Shown here piece by piece: positions 18,204-27,422 of a DNA stretch of 64,000 bases (the first letter of the stretch is position 1; the number at the start of each line of letters is the position of its first letter). Source of the DNA: UBA6544 sp038131165 (lineage in GTDB: Bacteria; Pseudomonadota; Alphaproteobacteria; UBA8366); assembly GCA_038131165.1 (NCBI GenBank), contig JAYPOZ010000009.1, forward strand, positions 9,825-73,824. The letters are read 5' to 3'. A model generated the notes under the pieces. It was given only the letters and a program-made list of their open reading frames with translations, made no database searches and had not been told where the DNA came from. Both the position numbers and the translations under genes were made by a program.

Positions 18204-18854
18204 CTATTTGGTGCCGAACAAGCGGTCGCCCGCATCGCCCAGCCCGGGCACGACATAGGCGTTCTCGTCCAGGCGCTCGTCGAGGGCGGCGGCATAGACG
18301 TGAATGCCCGGATGTGCCGCTTCGAAAACGCGCATGCCCTCGGGCGCCGCCACGAGCGCCATGAAGCGGATGTTTTCGTTCGACACCCCGTGCCGCTGCA
18401 ACACGTCGATGGCATGCGCCGCCGAATACCCGGTCGCCAGCATCGGATCGGTGACGATGAAAAGGCGCCCCGCCGGTTCCGGCAATTTGACGTAATACTC
18501 GACCGGGCGCTTCGTCTCCGGGTCCCGATAAAGCCCGATATGCCCCTCGCGCGCCGAAGGCAGCAGCTCGCGCAGGCCTTCCGCCATGCCGAGACCGGCC
18601 CGCAGGATGGAGACGATGGCGGGTTTCCGGCCCGCCACCACCGGCGCTTCCATCGGGGCCACCGGCGTTTCGATCCGCGCCTTGGTCATCGGCAACGGCT
18701 GGGTCAGCTCGTAGGCCATCAGCAGGCTGACTTCCTTCAGCAACTGGCGGAAGAGACTGGTCGGCGTCTCGGCCCGGCGCATCAAGGTCAGCTTATGCTG
18801 CACCAGCGGGTGATCGACGATATAGAGGTTCGCGAATTCGGAATGCTTATACAT
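18204..18854 (-). CDS. upp: Uracil phosphoribosyltransferase
   Basis: Upp makes UMP from uracil and PRPP in pyrimidine salvage. The 216-residue protein has the family motif VSILRAGLGMAEGL, the PRPP loop VTDPMLATGYSA, and the C-terminal uracil-binding VPGLGDAGDRLFGTK. The length is as expected. It is followed closely by the nitronate monooxygenase gene. Confidence 0.96.
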   Translation of the reverse strand: MYKHSEFANLYIVDHPLVQHKLTLMRRAETPTSLFRQLLKEVSLLMAYELTQPLPMTKARIETPVAPMEAPVVAGRKPAIVSILRAGLGMAEGLRELLPSAREGHIGLYRDPETKRPVEYYVKLPEPAGRLFIVTDPMLATGYSAAHAIDVLQRHGVSNENIRFMALVAAPEGMRVFEAAHPGIHVYAAALDERLDENAYVVPGLGDAGDRLFGTK

Positions 18855-18902
18855 GTCCCGCCACAGGATTGGTGAAGAGCGACCTGCAGGATATCCCCGG
18901 GC

Positions 18903-20150
18903 CTAGGAAGGGCCAAGCCGGTCCGGCGCCGTGCCGGTGGATCCCTGCGGGCCCAGCCACTCGATATCCTCGCGCGCGCCCTTGACCGCGACGGCGTCCA
19001 CTTCAACCAACATTGCCGGGTCGGCCAACGAGTCGATCCGGCACCCCATCGACACTGGACGGCTGTCCCGGAACCAGCCGGGCCCCTCGCCATAGGCGCG
19101 GTTCTGCTCGGCGGCGGCGACGGTGAAACTGCGGCGGCGCACGACGTCGTCGAGTTCGAGGCCGGCCATCGCAAGCGCATCGGCCACCGCCTCGTGGCAA
19201 AGGTCGACCTGCGCCGCCCAATCGCCCGGCGCCTGCACCTTGCCGTCCGCATCCACCGACGTGCAGCCCGACACATGGACGACGTCGCCAACCGCGACGG
19301 CACGGGCATAGCCGCGCGCTTTCTCCCGCTCATTCGCGGTATAGAAGTCGCGGCGCGATCCCGCCGCGCCGACAATCGCCTCCGCTTCGATCTCGATTTC
19401 CGTCCCGGCCCCGATCAGCGCCGGAATGCCGAGCAAGGTACCGGTCGGGCGGATATCGCCCAGCATCTCCAGTTTCGCTTGGCGTTGTTCGCCGGACTTG
19501 GCCATATCGGTGACAAAGGTCTTGGTATAGACCATGTCCGCGAGCGACGCGCCGGCCTCGTCGAGAGCCGCTTCGATGATCTCGAAACAGGCGCGGGCCT
19601 GGCGGTACTGGTCGCCGGGAGCCACGACATTTCCTTCGCGGTCGCGCGCGGTCGTACCGCTGACATAAACCGTATCGCCCATGCGAACGGCGCGGGAATA
19701 GCCGTACTGCTCCTCAAGCGGGCGGCCCGAGGAAATTCGCCGGGCCCGGCCCGCGGCACCGTCGATGGCGTCGAATTCAATCTCGATCAATTGCGTCGGC
19801 CGGGCCAGGCGGCTGATTTCGACCAGGGTCGCAGCCGGCCGGATGTCTCCGAAATGCTTGCCGAAAGCCCGCATTGCGTCGTCCGCCAGCCCGATATCGG
19901 TGATGTAGATGCGGCTGCGCACCACGTCCTCCAGCTTTCCGCCCGCGTCCCCCATCGTGCCGCGCGATATCTCGACGATGGCGTCGACCTGTGCCGCCAC
20001 GTCGTTCTCGCCGATGATATTGCCCTCCGTGTCGATCGCCGTGGTGCCGGACTGCAGAACTTGATCGCCGCACCGCAGCGCGCGCGAATAATGCGCCAAC
20101 GGCTCCAGCGGCCGGCCCGAACTGATATTGATGCGTCGATACTTACCCAT
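18903..20150 (-). CDS. Three RidA (YjgF) domains fused in one protein
   Basis: The 415-residue protein consists of three consecutive RidA/YjgF folds, roughly residues 1-138, 139-270 and 271-400. Each has the opening pattern YSRAxxxGDxVxxSGxT, a mid GDxxAQ or equivalent helix, and a C-terminal RPxxTL or RPVSMG strand. The substrate-binding Arg of RidA is kept in all three units. Classical RidA is a homotrimer of about 130 residues with active sites at subunit interfaces; it destroys reactive enamines or imines from PLP enzymes. One chain with three units could fold as a covalent pseudo-trimer. The HCCA-isomerase-like gene lies 13 bases upstream. The substrate is unknown. Confidence 0.85.
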   Translation of the reverse strand: MGKYRRINISSGRPLEPLAHYSRALRCGDQVLQSGTTAIDTEGNIIGENDVAAQVDAIVEISRGTMGDAGGKLEDVVRSRIYITDIGLADDAMRAFGKHFGDIRPAATLVEISRLARPTQLIEIEFDAIDGAAGRARRISSGRPLEEQYGYSRAVRMGDTVYVSGTTARDREGNVVAPGDQYRQARACFEIIEAALDEAGASLADMVYTKTFVTDMAKSGEQRQAKLEMLGDIRPTGTLLGIPALIGAGTEIEIEAEAIVGAAGSRRDFYTANEREKARGYARAVAVGDVVHVSGCTSVDADGKVQAPGDWAAQVDLCHEAVADALAMAGLELDDVVRRRSFTVAAAEQNRAYGEGPGWFRDSRPVSMGCRIDSLADPAMLVEVDAVAVKGAREDIEWLGPQGSTGTAPDRLGPS

Positions 20151-20163
20151 GACCGGGGCTCCC

Positions 20164-20802
20164 TCAGGCAGTTTGCGGGCGCGGCCAGACGCCCTGAAAG
20201 GGTTGCTTTAAAGCACGGGCGACGAGCTCCAGATGATCCTGCCCGTAGAACATATCGCCGTCGACGAAATAGGTCGGCGACCCGAAGACGGAGCGTTCGA
20301 TCGCCTCCGCCGTATTCGCCTCGTAGATCGCCGCCACCTCGGGCGAGGTGGCCGCCGCCAACAGCATTTCGGGCGCCTGGATGCCGGCCTCCCTGGCGAG
20401 CCGCGACAGGGTTCCCGGATCGGCGAGGTCGGCGTCGTCGCGCCAATGGGCCTCCAGCATCCGGTGCGCCAAAGCATCGACGTCGACACCTTCGAGCAGA
20501 CCGGCGATCAGCATGCAATTGGGCCGTGCGATATCGTTGTCGTGATGGGTCGGGCGCATCTTCATGATCTCGATGCCGCGGGCTTCGGCCCAGCGCTCGA
20601 TCTCGCGGCCCGAAAAATAGGCCCGGCGCTCCGGCGTCAGCCCGTTGGTCGGCCCGGGCCCCGTGGCCGCGACGACACGACGCAAATCCATCGGCCGGTG
20701 GTCGATCCGGCAACCGGCTTCGGCGGCGATGTCCGTCAGCAGCTTCGAGCCGATATAGGCATAGGCGGAATGGGCGGAGTAGAAATATTCGATGACGGCC
20801 AT
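20164..20802 (-). CDS. 2-hydroxychromene-2-carboxylate isomerase-like, DsbA fold
   Basis: A 212-residue thioredoxin/DsbA-fold protein. The opening IEYFYSAHSAYAYIGS has Ser where DsbA has CxxC, the mark of the kappa-class GST/HCCA isomerase group, and the C-terminal FGSPTYFVDGDMFYGQDHL is its signature. HCCA isomerases act in naphthalene-type degradation with glutathione, and relatives serve varied isomerisation or transfer reactions. It heads a run with the triple RidA gene (13-base gap). Confidence 0.83.
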   Translation of the reverse strand: MAVIEYFYSAHSAYAYIGSKLLTDIAAEAGCRIDHRPMDLRRVVAATGPGPTNGLTPERRAYFSGREIERWAEARGIEIMKMRPTHHDNDIARPNCMLIAGLLEGVDVDALAHRMLEAHWRDDADLADPGTLSRLAREAGIQAPEMLLAAATSPEVAAIYEANTAEAIERSVFGSPTYFVDGDMFYGQDHLELVARALKQPFQGVWPRPQTA

Positions 20803-20818
20803 CGGCGATCCTGTTCGG

Positions 20819-21682
20819 TCAGCGGCGTTGAATCCGGTACATTACGATCCTGTCGTTTCCCGAATCGGAAATCCACAGTGTCTCGCCGCGCAGTTCCACC
20901 CCCTCGGGCGTGGTGAATTTGCCCGGGCCTTTACCGGCACGGCCCGTTCCAATCACCTGGGTCAGCGTACCGTCCGGGGCAATGATCTTTACCGAATGGG
21001 TGTTCTTATCGGCGACAATCAGCGTCCCGTCCGGCATCACGTCCTGATAGCGCGGTCCTCGGAATCCGTATCGCGGGCCTTTCAATTCCGTCTTGATCCT
21101 GAGATCCGGCGTCAGCAGCAGCATTCGGTCGTTGCCCGCATCAGCCAGCCAGATATCGCCGCCGGGCGCCAGTTCCACATCATGGGGCGAGGAGAGACCG
21201 GTCAACTCACCCACGACCTTGCCGCCCTCGAAAACGACGAGATTGCCGGACCAAGCTCCGGCGACGTAGATTCGGCCATTTGGGTGAACGAGCACGCCTT
21301 CCGGCCCGCGGAGGCGCTCGGACAATTCGCCGACAAGCGTGCCCTTCAGACCGTTCATTGCGTAGATCGTGACCCGGCCGTTATGAGTGTCGGCGACATA
21401 AAGCCTGCCGTCGGCGTCGAAATCCACGTCATGTGTGCCGTCCTGATGATCGGCGCCGAAATGACCGAGCGGCGCCAGCGTTTCCGCATCCAGTATGACC
21501 ACCCGGTCGTTGTCGACGTCGGAGACGAAGAGGTGATTTCCGCCGGGCGACAGTTTGATGTCGTGCGGGTTCCCGAGATCGGCGGTGCTGGCGGTCACGA
21601 ACGTGATCTTGAAGGCCTCCGCCGCGCCGGCCGGCATCGCGGTAAGCAGCAGGAGAAATGCAGCGATAACGGCTTTCATCAT
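20819..21682 (-). CDS. Exported NHL-repeat beta-propeller protein
   Basis: About 287 residues beginning with a signal peptide (MMKAVIAAFLLLLTAMPAGAAEA). The body repeats the NHL pattern, such as GNPHDIKLSPGGNHLFVSDVDNDRV, then DVDFDADGRLYVADTHNGRV, then DVELAPGGDIWLADAGNDRM and GVELRGETLWISDSGNDRI, which predicts a six-bladed propeller. Such proteins bind ligands or act as lactonases; no catalytic residues are assigned. I begin at 21682 because the signal peptide starts there with GGGAGA upstream; an upstream in-frame ATG at 21745 adds a polar leader. A divergent class V aminotransferase gene begins about 120 bases away. Confidence 0.82.
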   Translation of the reverse strand: MMKAVIAAFLLLLTAMPAGAAEAFKITFVTASTADLGNPHDIKLSPGGNHLFVSDVDNDRVVILDAETLAPLGHFGADHQDGTHDVDFDADGRLYVADTHNGRVTIYAMNGLKGTLVGELSERLRGPEGVLVHPNGRIYVAGAWSGNLVVFEGGKVVGELTGLSSPHDVELAPGGDIWLADAGNDRMLLLTPDLRIKTELKGPRYGFRGPRYQDVMPDGTLIVADKNTHSVKIIAPDGTLTQVIGTGRAGKGPGKFTTPEGVELRGETLWISDSGNDRIVMYRIQRR

Positions 21683-21805
21683 GGTTCTGTCTCCCGGTCG
21701 TTCGCCTGTCTTGGTTCGCGCGTAACGGATGCTACGATAGGCCATCCCGGCAACCCATAAAATTCATCGTGATATCGGAATTACTCAAAGCTCGGAGCTA
21801 ACAAG

Positions 21806-22921
21806 ATGACCCGGCCACTCCCCGCCCCCCGCAGCGACTTCATCGGGATCGAGAAAACGATCCATCTGGCGACGGGGGGCGAGCCGCCGTTGCTGGCGCG
21901 CCATCGCGACGCCTTCGAAGCCTTCGCCGCCGACAAGGCCGCCGGCATGAAAGGCTATGCGGCCCACTGGCAAGTGGTCGACGAGGTGCGGCAATTGCTG
22001 GCACCGATGATGGGCGTGGAGCGCAAGGAGATCGCGCTGATCGCAAACGCCTCCGAGGGAATCGTCAAAACCCTCTCCGCGACGGAATGGAGCGACGGCG
22101 ACAATGTGGTGGTATCGGAGCGCGACTATGCGTCCGGGCGCTATGCGCTCGCCAGTCTGAAACGCCGCGGCGTGGACGTCCGGCTGGTGCCGGCACGCGG
22201 ATGGCGGATCGAGACGGCGGATCTGCTGGCCGCCTGCGATGGCCGGACACGCGTTCTGTACGTCAGCCAGGTCAACGCCATGACCGGTCAATCGATCGAT
22301 CTCGAATCGCTCTCCCAAGCCCTCAAGGAGAGCCCGACCGTCCTGCTTGTGGATGCGAGCCACGCCCTCGGCGTCGTCCCGGTGCGGGGCGACCTGGCCG
22401 ATTTCACGGTCAGTTCGTGCTATAAGTTCGCCCTCGGCATCCACGAAGGCATTTTCGCCTGGAACCGGCAGCGGCATCCGGATTTCGAGCCGTTCGGGGT
22501 CGGCTGGGCCGCCGCCAGTCCGGGAGACGCGGGCGACCGCTACCACCTGAAGCCGGGCGCGCTGCGGGCCGAATACGGCAATGCCGGGCATCTCGGCGCC
22601 TACCTGCTGAAGGAATCGCTTCTCTATCTCGCGGCGTTCGGACTCCCCGCCGTGACCGCACACGCGCAAACCCTGTGCCGGCGCATGATTTCGGGGATGA
22701 AGGCTCTGGACCTCGACGTCATGACGCCGTCCGCTCCCGGAGAACAGGCCGGAAACGCGGCTTTCGCCAATGCCGATCCGAGCGGAATCGTCGCGCGGGC
22801 AGCGGCCGACGGCATTCTGATCTGGGGCGACAACGGGCGCATCCGCGCGTCGGCGCATCTGTTCACGACCGAAGACGACGTGGACGCCTTCCTGGCGCGA
22901 TTGCCCGGCTACCTGTCCTGA
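21806..22921 (+). CDS. Class V aminotransferase fold, PLP-dependent enzyme
   Basis: A 371-residue PLP enzyme of the class V (cysteine desulfurase / kynureninase-like) group. The PLP pocket is visible as NASEGIVKTL (phosphate loop), VLLVDASHALG (Asp that holds the pyridine nitrogen) and SSCYKFALG (Schiff-base Lys). The C-terminus IWGDNGRIRASAHLFTTEDD gives the substrate Arg. It could be a desulfurase, lyase or aminotransferase; there is no cysteine-loop evidence for a desulfurase. GGAG precedes the ATG. It stands between the propeller gene and the DUF900 hydrolase. Confidence 0.83.
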   Translation: MTRPLPAPRSDFIGIEKTIHLATGGEPPLLARHRDAFEAFAADKAAGMKGYAAHWQVVDEVRQLLAPMMGVERKEIALIANASEGIVKTLSATEWSDGDNVVVSERDYASGRYALASLKRRGVDVRLVPARGWRIETADLLAACDGRTRVLYVSQVNAMTGQSIDLESLSQALKESPTVLLVDASHALGVVPVRGDLADFTVSSCYKFALGIHEGIFAWNRQRHPDFEPFGVGWAAASPGDAGDRYHLKPGALRAEYGNAGHLGAYLLKESLLYLAAFGLPAVTAHAQTLCRRMISGMKALDLDVMTPSAPGEQAGNAAFANADPSGIVARAAADGILIWGDNGRIRASAHLFTTEDDVDAFLARLPGYLS

Positions 22922-22997
22922 TTCGTTCGCCCTATTATTGTTTTCAGACGAATTTTTCAATTGAATAGGGCCGTCGAACCACCGGGAGGATTGCGAC

Positions 22998-24026
22998 ATG
23001 ATCATCACCGTGAGCAACCGCAACGTCGCCGTCGATGCACACAGCCGGGATCCCGTCATCGGCGATCACACGATCTTCGGCGACCGCGAAAACCAGGAAG
23101 GCGGATGGGACGAGTTGCGCGTCGCCACCGCCGAACTGCGGGGAGACGACTGGCGGGTCACGCTTTATCCGGACACGCCCGGGCCGGATTTCTCGACCCG
23201 AACCGAAGAGCTCTTCGCCGGCACCCTGGCGCGCATCAGGAACGGCGATCTGCCCGGAAACTGGGTCGTCTTCATCCACGGATTCAACCAGTCCTTCGTC
23301 AAGAACCTCAAGAAATGCAAGGAGATCGAAGATTATGGCGTAAATGTCCTGGCGTTCTCCTGGCCGTCCAATCCGGGCCCCAACGGGGGTTTCTTCAGCG
23401 CCGCCGGCAACAAGATCAAGGAGTACCAGCGCGCGCGCGCCAACGCGAACCATTCGCTGGTCGCCGCCGACCGTTTCATGGAGAAGATCGTCCGCTATGT
23501 GCGCGGCGGGGTCGACGAGTCCTGCGGGCAGAGCCTCACCCTGCTGGTCCACAGCCTGGGAAATTACCTTTTCCAACGGACCGTCGAGGACAGTCTCTTC
23601 ACGGACGACCTGGGTATTTTCGACAATATTCTGCTGCATCAGGCGGACGCCGATAACGACGATCACGACCGTTGGGTCGACCGGCTCGGCGACGCAAAGC
23701 GAATCTACGTGACGATCAACGAGCGCGATTCCGTGCTTCAGGTATCGTCGCTGGTCAACGGGCGGCGGCTCGGCAATACGCCGCACAACCTCATGGCGAC
23801 GCTGCCGACCTATGTCGATTTTTCCTTTGGCGATTGGGTGTTCAACGAGCATCGCCTGTTCCGCCCGGAAATGCGCCGAAACAATCCGGTGATCGGGCAG
23901 TTCTTCGCGCGCGCGCTCAACGGCAGGCCTGCCGAGACGATATCCGGCCTGACCTTCAACGGCGCCAACGGCGCTTATCAGCTGAGCGACCGGCCGGGCG
24001 AGCAAGAGGAGTGGGAGACGCCCTGA
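22998..24026 (+). CDS. DUF900-type alpha/beta hydrolase
   Basis: A 342-residue protein with a hydrolase core: WVVFIHGFNQSF (oxyanion strand), NVLAFSWPSNPG, and LLVHSLGNYLF, a GxSxG-like nucleophile elbow with Ser in HSLGN. This matches the DUF900 / esterase-lipase group. A GGGAGG ribosome site precedes the ATG. No signal peptide is seen. It ends 7 bases from the stop of the convergent TauD gene. The substrate is unknown. Confidence 0.78.
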   Translation: MIITVSNRNVAVDAHSRDPVIGDHTIFGDRENQEGGWDELRVATAELRGDDWRVTLYPDTPGPDFSTRTEELFAGTLARIRNGDLPGNWVVFIHGFNQSFVKNLKKCKEIEDYGVNVLAFSWPSNPGPNGGFFSAAGNKIKEYQRARANANHSLVAADRFMEKIVRYVRGGVDESCGQSLTLLVHSLGNYLFQRTVEDSLFTDDLGIFDNILLHQADADNDDHDRWVDRLGDAKRIYVTINERDSVLQVSSLVNGRRLGNTPHNLMATLPTYVDFSFGDWVFNEHRLFRPEMRRNNPVIGQFFARALNGRPAETISGLTFNGANGAYQLSDRPGEQEEWETP

Positions 24027-24033
24027 CGGCGGT

Positions 24034-25032
24034 CTAGGCCGCGAGCCAGCTCTTCGCCTCGCCGGCGTATGCCGCGCCAGGATTGCCGCTCACCGTGGTG
24101 CGCCACATCAAGCGTTGGTGTTCTTCCGCGTCGAACCAGGTCGCGGCATGGATCAGGGTCCGGTTGTCGTAGATGACGAGATCGCCTGCGTCCCACTCGT
24201 GCGCATAGACGAACTCGGGCCGGGTGAAATGCGCCATCAGTTCGTAGAGCAGCTTGCCACCCGCGCCGTCCGGTCCCGGCTCCATGCCGACGAAGGGACC
24301 GTCGATCCAGTCCATCTGCCCCGCCTCGCAGAGATACAGCGATTTCACACCGGTCGTCGGATGCACGCGCACCACGGGCTGGCGCTGCGGCTGGTCCCCG
24401 GGCCCGAGCGGCTGCGGCGTCTCCCCGGCCCGCACCGCGAATTCGCCCCGGCCGACCCCCGGCTTCGCATGAATGCCGACCAGGCCCTCGACCGTCGCCT
24501 TCAGCGCCGGCGAAAGCGCCTCGTAGGCCGCGATACCGTCGGCGTAAAGGGTCTGGGCCTGGTCCTTGGGCGCGGGAATGACGCAATAGAAAAGCGAGAC
24601 GTCGGGCGGCGGGCGGCGGTAGCTCTGATCCGTGTGCCAGCCGCGCCGGTGCGGGAACCGGGTCGGCAGCTTGCCGTCCTCTGTTAGCGGCGGTTCCGGG
24701 CGCGCCGGCGGCAGCTTATCGGCCGGCGGAATGTTGGAGACCATGAAGATTTCCGGGATCTCCGTGTGCACGTTCTGCCGCGCCATCCGGGTCTCGTGGT
24801 AACTTTCGACCTCCGTCCCGAAGAGCCGGCTCAGGCGCAACAGTAGCTCGGGCGCCTCGCTGATGCCCTGCATGCCCTTGATCAGCAGCAGGCCGGCATG
24901 AGCATCAAGAATGCCCGGCAAAGCCGCCGCATCGGCTTCCGCCGCCGCCGTCACGGCCTCCGCACCGCCGGGGGCCGCCACCAACCCGCCGAAGGTCGAG
25001 TTTGGCAACCTTTGGACATCGAATTTCGACAT
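24034..25032 (-). CDS. TauD/TfdA family Fe(II)/2-oxoglutarate dioxygenase (first copy)
   Basis: A 332-residue double-stranded beta-helix oxygenase. The iron triad is visible as RRGWHTDQSYR (HxD) and DNRTLIHAATWF (distal His), with a downstream Arg for 2-oxoglutarate (QRLMWRTTVSG). Family members hydroxylate taurine, 2,4-D and other small acids. The ATG at 25032 has GGAGG upstream and overlaps by one base the stop of the FAD oxidoreductase (TAATG), so the two are coupled. The operon also includes the extradiol-type VOC gene further upstream. The substrate is not predictable. Confidence 0.88.
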   Translation of the reverse strand: MSKFDVQRLPNSTFGGLVAAPGGAEAVTAAAEADAAALPGILDAHAGLLLIKGMQGISEAPELLLRLSRLFGTEVESYHETRMARQNVHTEIPEIFMVSNIPPADKLPPARPEPPLTEDGKLPTRFPHRRGWHTDQSYRRPPPDVSLFYCVIPAPKDQAQTLYADGIAAYEALSPALKATVEGLVGIHAKPGVGRGEFAVRAGETPQPLGPGDQPQRQPVVRVHPTTGVKSLYLCEAGQMDWIDGPFVGMEPGPDGAGGKLLYELMAHFTRPEFVYAHEWDAGDLVIYDNRTLIHAATWFDAEEHQRLMWRTTVSGNPGAAYAGEAKSWLAA

Positions 25033-26354
25033 TACGCGACCTCCTGTTTCCAATCCCGATAAGTCGATTTGGCATAAATCTCGATCGGCGATCCGTCGCT
25101 GAAGCGGGACAGCCGGAAGGGTTTCAGGTCGACCGGCGCGGTCCCGTTGGTGACCAGTTCCGCCATGATCAACCCGGTGCCCGCCCCCATGCCGAATCCG
25201 TGGCCGGAGAATCCGGTGGCGACGTAGTAGCCCTCCAGCCCCTCGACGCCGCTCCAGACCGGCACCACGTCGGGCGTCACATCGATCAGGCCCGCCCAGG
25301 CCTCGGCGATCTCGATATCGCCGAGCTGCGGGAACTTCGCCTTCGCGATCGCCAAGATATCCCGCACCGTTGCCATGTCGGGCGCCGGGTCGTTGACCCG
25401 CGTCTTCTCGAACGGGGTGACGTCATCCGGCCCCCAGCTTTTCGGGCGGACCAACTCCTTGAAAAAAGCGCCGTTGAGGCGCAGGCGCATCGGCTGGGTC
25501 TTCAAGGCCGGCATATAGGTAAAGAAATGTTTGAAGGCGTCCGGCACGATATCGAAGAAACCGGAGCCGCTGCGCCCGATCGTATAGCCGCCGTCCTGGC
25601 GGCGTCGGAAACTGGCGCCGGGCGAACTGACGTTGCTCTGGCTGACCAGGGCTGCGGGCTTGGTGCGCAGCACGGAGGAGCGCACCTTCAATTGCGGAAA
25701 GCCGAAGCCGAGATTGCCGCTGAACAGGCTGGACCAGGCGCCGCCGGCGCAGACGACCGCCTGGCAGGCGATCTCGCCCTTCTCGGTCACGACCCCCGTC
25801 ACCTTGCCGTTGGCGCTCTCCACCGTGCGCACCGCGCAGTCTGTCAGCACCGTCCCGCCCATGCGCTCGACCGCGCGGGCGATCGCCGGCACCGCCTTCG
25901 CGGGTTCCGCCCGGCCGTCCGACGGCGTGCAGAGCGCGCCTTTCCACAGCCGGCCCTCGGCGCCGATCTGAGCGTCGACCTCGGCCGGCGACAGAATGCG
26001 GCTGTCGAGCTGGAAGGGCTGGGCGTGGCCGAGCCAGTCTTCGAAATAGGCCAGATCGGCGTCGCTTTCCGCCAGATAGATCGAGCCGCCCTGATGCCAG
26101 CCGATATCCTCCCCGATCTCGGATTCCATCTTCTCCCAGGCCCGCAGCGATTCGACGATCGCCGGCAGCTCGCGCGGGTCGCGGCCCTGTTTGCGGATAT
26201 AGCCCCAATTGCGCGACGATTGCTCGCCCGCGACCCGCCCCTTCTCGCAGACGATGACGGGGATGCCCTTCTTGGCGAGGAAATAGGCGGTCATGACGCC
26301 CGCCACCCCGGCGCCGATCACCACCACTTCGGTCCTTAACGGAAATTCGGCCAC
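25032..26354 (-). CDS. FAD-dependent oxidoreductase, DAO family
   Basis: A 440-residue flavoprotein of the D-amino-acid oxidase / glycine oxidase group. The N-terminus VVVIGAGVAGVMTAYFLAKKG is the FAD dinucleotide-binding motif, and the C-terminal GYYVATGFSGHGFGMGAGTG binds the flavin as in sarcosine oxidase and DadA relatives. GTG at 26354 is the start, with AAGGAGGG upstream. It is coupled to the TauD gene downstream and lies 25 bases after the VOC gene. Oxidative deamination or demethylation of an amine is the likely reaction type. Confidence 0.87.
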   Translation of the reverse strand: MAEFPLRTEVVVIGAGVAGVMTAYFLAKKGIPVIVCEKGRVAGEQSSRNWGYIRKQGRDPRELPAIVESLRAWEKMESEIGEDIGWHQGGSIYLAESDADLAYFEDWLGHAQPFQLDSRILSPAEVDAQIGAEGRLWKGALCTPSDGRAEPAKAVPAIARAVERMGGTVLTDCAVRTVESANGKVTGVVTEKGEIACQAVVCAGGAWSSLFSGNLGFGFPQLKVRSSVLRTKPAALVSQSNVSSPGASFRRRQDGGYTIGRSGSGFFDIVPDAFKHFFTYMPALKTQPMRLRLNGAFFKELVRPKSWGPDDVTPFEKTRVNDPAPDMATVRDILAIAKAKFPQLGDIEIAEAWAGLIDVTPDVVPVWSGVEGLEGYYVATGFSGHGFGMGAGTGLIMAELVTNGTAPVDLKPFRLSRFSDGSPIEIYAKSTYRDWKQEVA

Positions 26355-26379
26355 CGCTCGCCCTCCTTCGAAACCGCGT

Positions 26380-27255
26380 TCAGTCGCGAATCCAGCCCTC
26401 GCCCCAAAGGTTGAGGCTGCGTTCTTCGAGCGGCCAGACCCGGGGCGCCATCTCGCGCGGCATCACCTCGAGCTCGGCCGAGATCTCGACCTGGTTGCCG
26501 TGCGGGTCCTTGATCATGAAGAACAGATTGTTGCCGGGGCCGTGTCGCCCGGGGCCCCACCAGAGCTTGATGTGGAGCGCCGACATATGATCCGCCCAGT
26601 CGCGCACCGCGTTCCAGTCGTCGACCTCGTAGGCGTGATGGTCCGAGCGCACTTCCGAGGCGTCGAACACCGCGAAACTGTGATGCTCCTCGTCGGAGCG
26701 GTAGAACGCCACCTTGCGGGTCGAGGGGTCGTCGAGATCGGCGCTGCAATAGTCCGACGGCACATAGCCCAGCACGTCCTCGTAGAAATCCATCATCGGC
26801 TTGAGATTGTTGCTGGCGACGACGACATGCTGGAGGCGGCCGGACAGGGTCACGGCCGCGGGCACGTTGACCGCTTTCTGCGAGGGCAGGTCGCGGCGCG
26901 GCAGCCCGAAGACGCTGAGCCAGCCGTCCGGATCGCGGACCGCGACGGCGTCTTCCTCGAAAATTTCCGAGGGCGACGGCTCCGTATTCAATCCCTTGCC
27001 CTGTAGGAAATCGCGGACGTCCTCCAGCTGCCGCCGGCTTTGCAGGCGAAAGCCGTGATAGGGCCGCTCGCCGGGCTGGCCGCCGCCGACCACCAGCCGC
27101 CGTCCCGGTCCCTGCAGCAGAAACCGGTCGTCCGGCAGGTCGGATTTGTGATAGCCGAACACGGTCGCGTAATAATCCGCCAGCATCGCGGGATCGTCGG
27201 AGTTCAATCGCAGATGGTCGAGCTGGGCCGGCCAAATCGGGGAATCTGTGGTCAT
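26380..27255 (-). CDS. Extradiol-dioxygenase-like VOC protein
   Basis: A 291-residue protein with two VOC modules. In the C-terminal one a possible metal triad is His in SGRLQHVVVAS, His in SDHHAYEVDD and Glu in GNQVEISAE, as in type I extradiol catechol dioxygenases (catechol 2,3-dioxygenase and 2,3-dihydroxybiphenyl dioxygenase). I start at the ATG at 27255 (MTTDSPIWPAQLDHLRLN); the frame is open further upstream but is then not conserved-looking. It heads the minus-strand operon and is divergent from the Rieske oxygenase genes, 167 bases away, suggesting a shared catabolic unit. Confidence 0.85.
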   Translation of the reverse strand: MTTDSPIWPAQLDHLRLNSDDPAMLADYYATVFGYHKSDLPDDRFLLQGPGRRLVVGGGQPGERPYHGFRLQSRRQLEDVRDFLQGKGLNTEPSPSEIFEEDAVAVRDPDGWLSVFGLPRRDLPSQKAVNVPAAVTLSGRLQHVVVASNNLKPMMDFYEDVLGYVPSDYCSADLDDPSTRKVAFYRSDEEHHSFAVFDASEVRSDHHAYEVDDWNAVRDWADHMSALHIKLWWGPGRHGPGNNLFFMIKDPHGNQVEISAELEVMPREMAPRVWPLEERSLNLWGEGWIRD

Positions 27256-27422
27256 GGTCGTGTGCTCTCTCGAACTAGACGGGGAAGTACGCCATTCTAG
27301 GCCCGGCGGCGGCTCTGGCAACAGCGGGCCACTTCGTCGCAGGGCTGCCGCACGATATTGCCCGCAAGCGGGTGGAGTCATACACTTTTCGCAACGCAAT
27401 CCTTGCCTGAGGGAGGAAACGC

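Noticed and set aside
27256..27422. A defined regulator site in the divergent VOC/Rieske region
   Set aside because: The 167 bases must carry two promoters, but I could not find a convincing palindrome or paired -35/-10 boxes.
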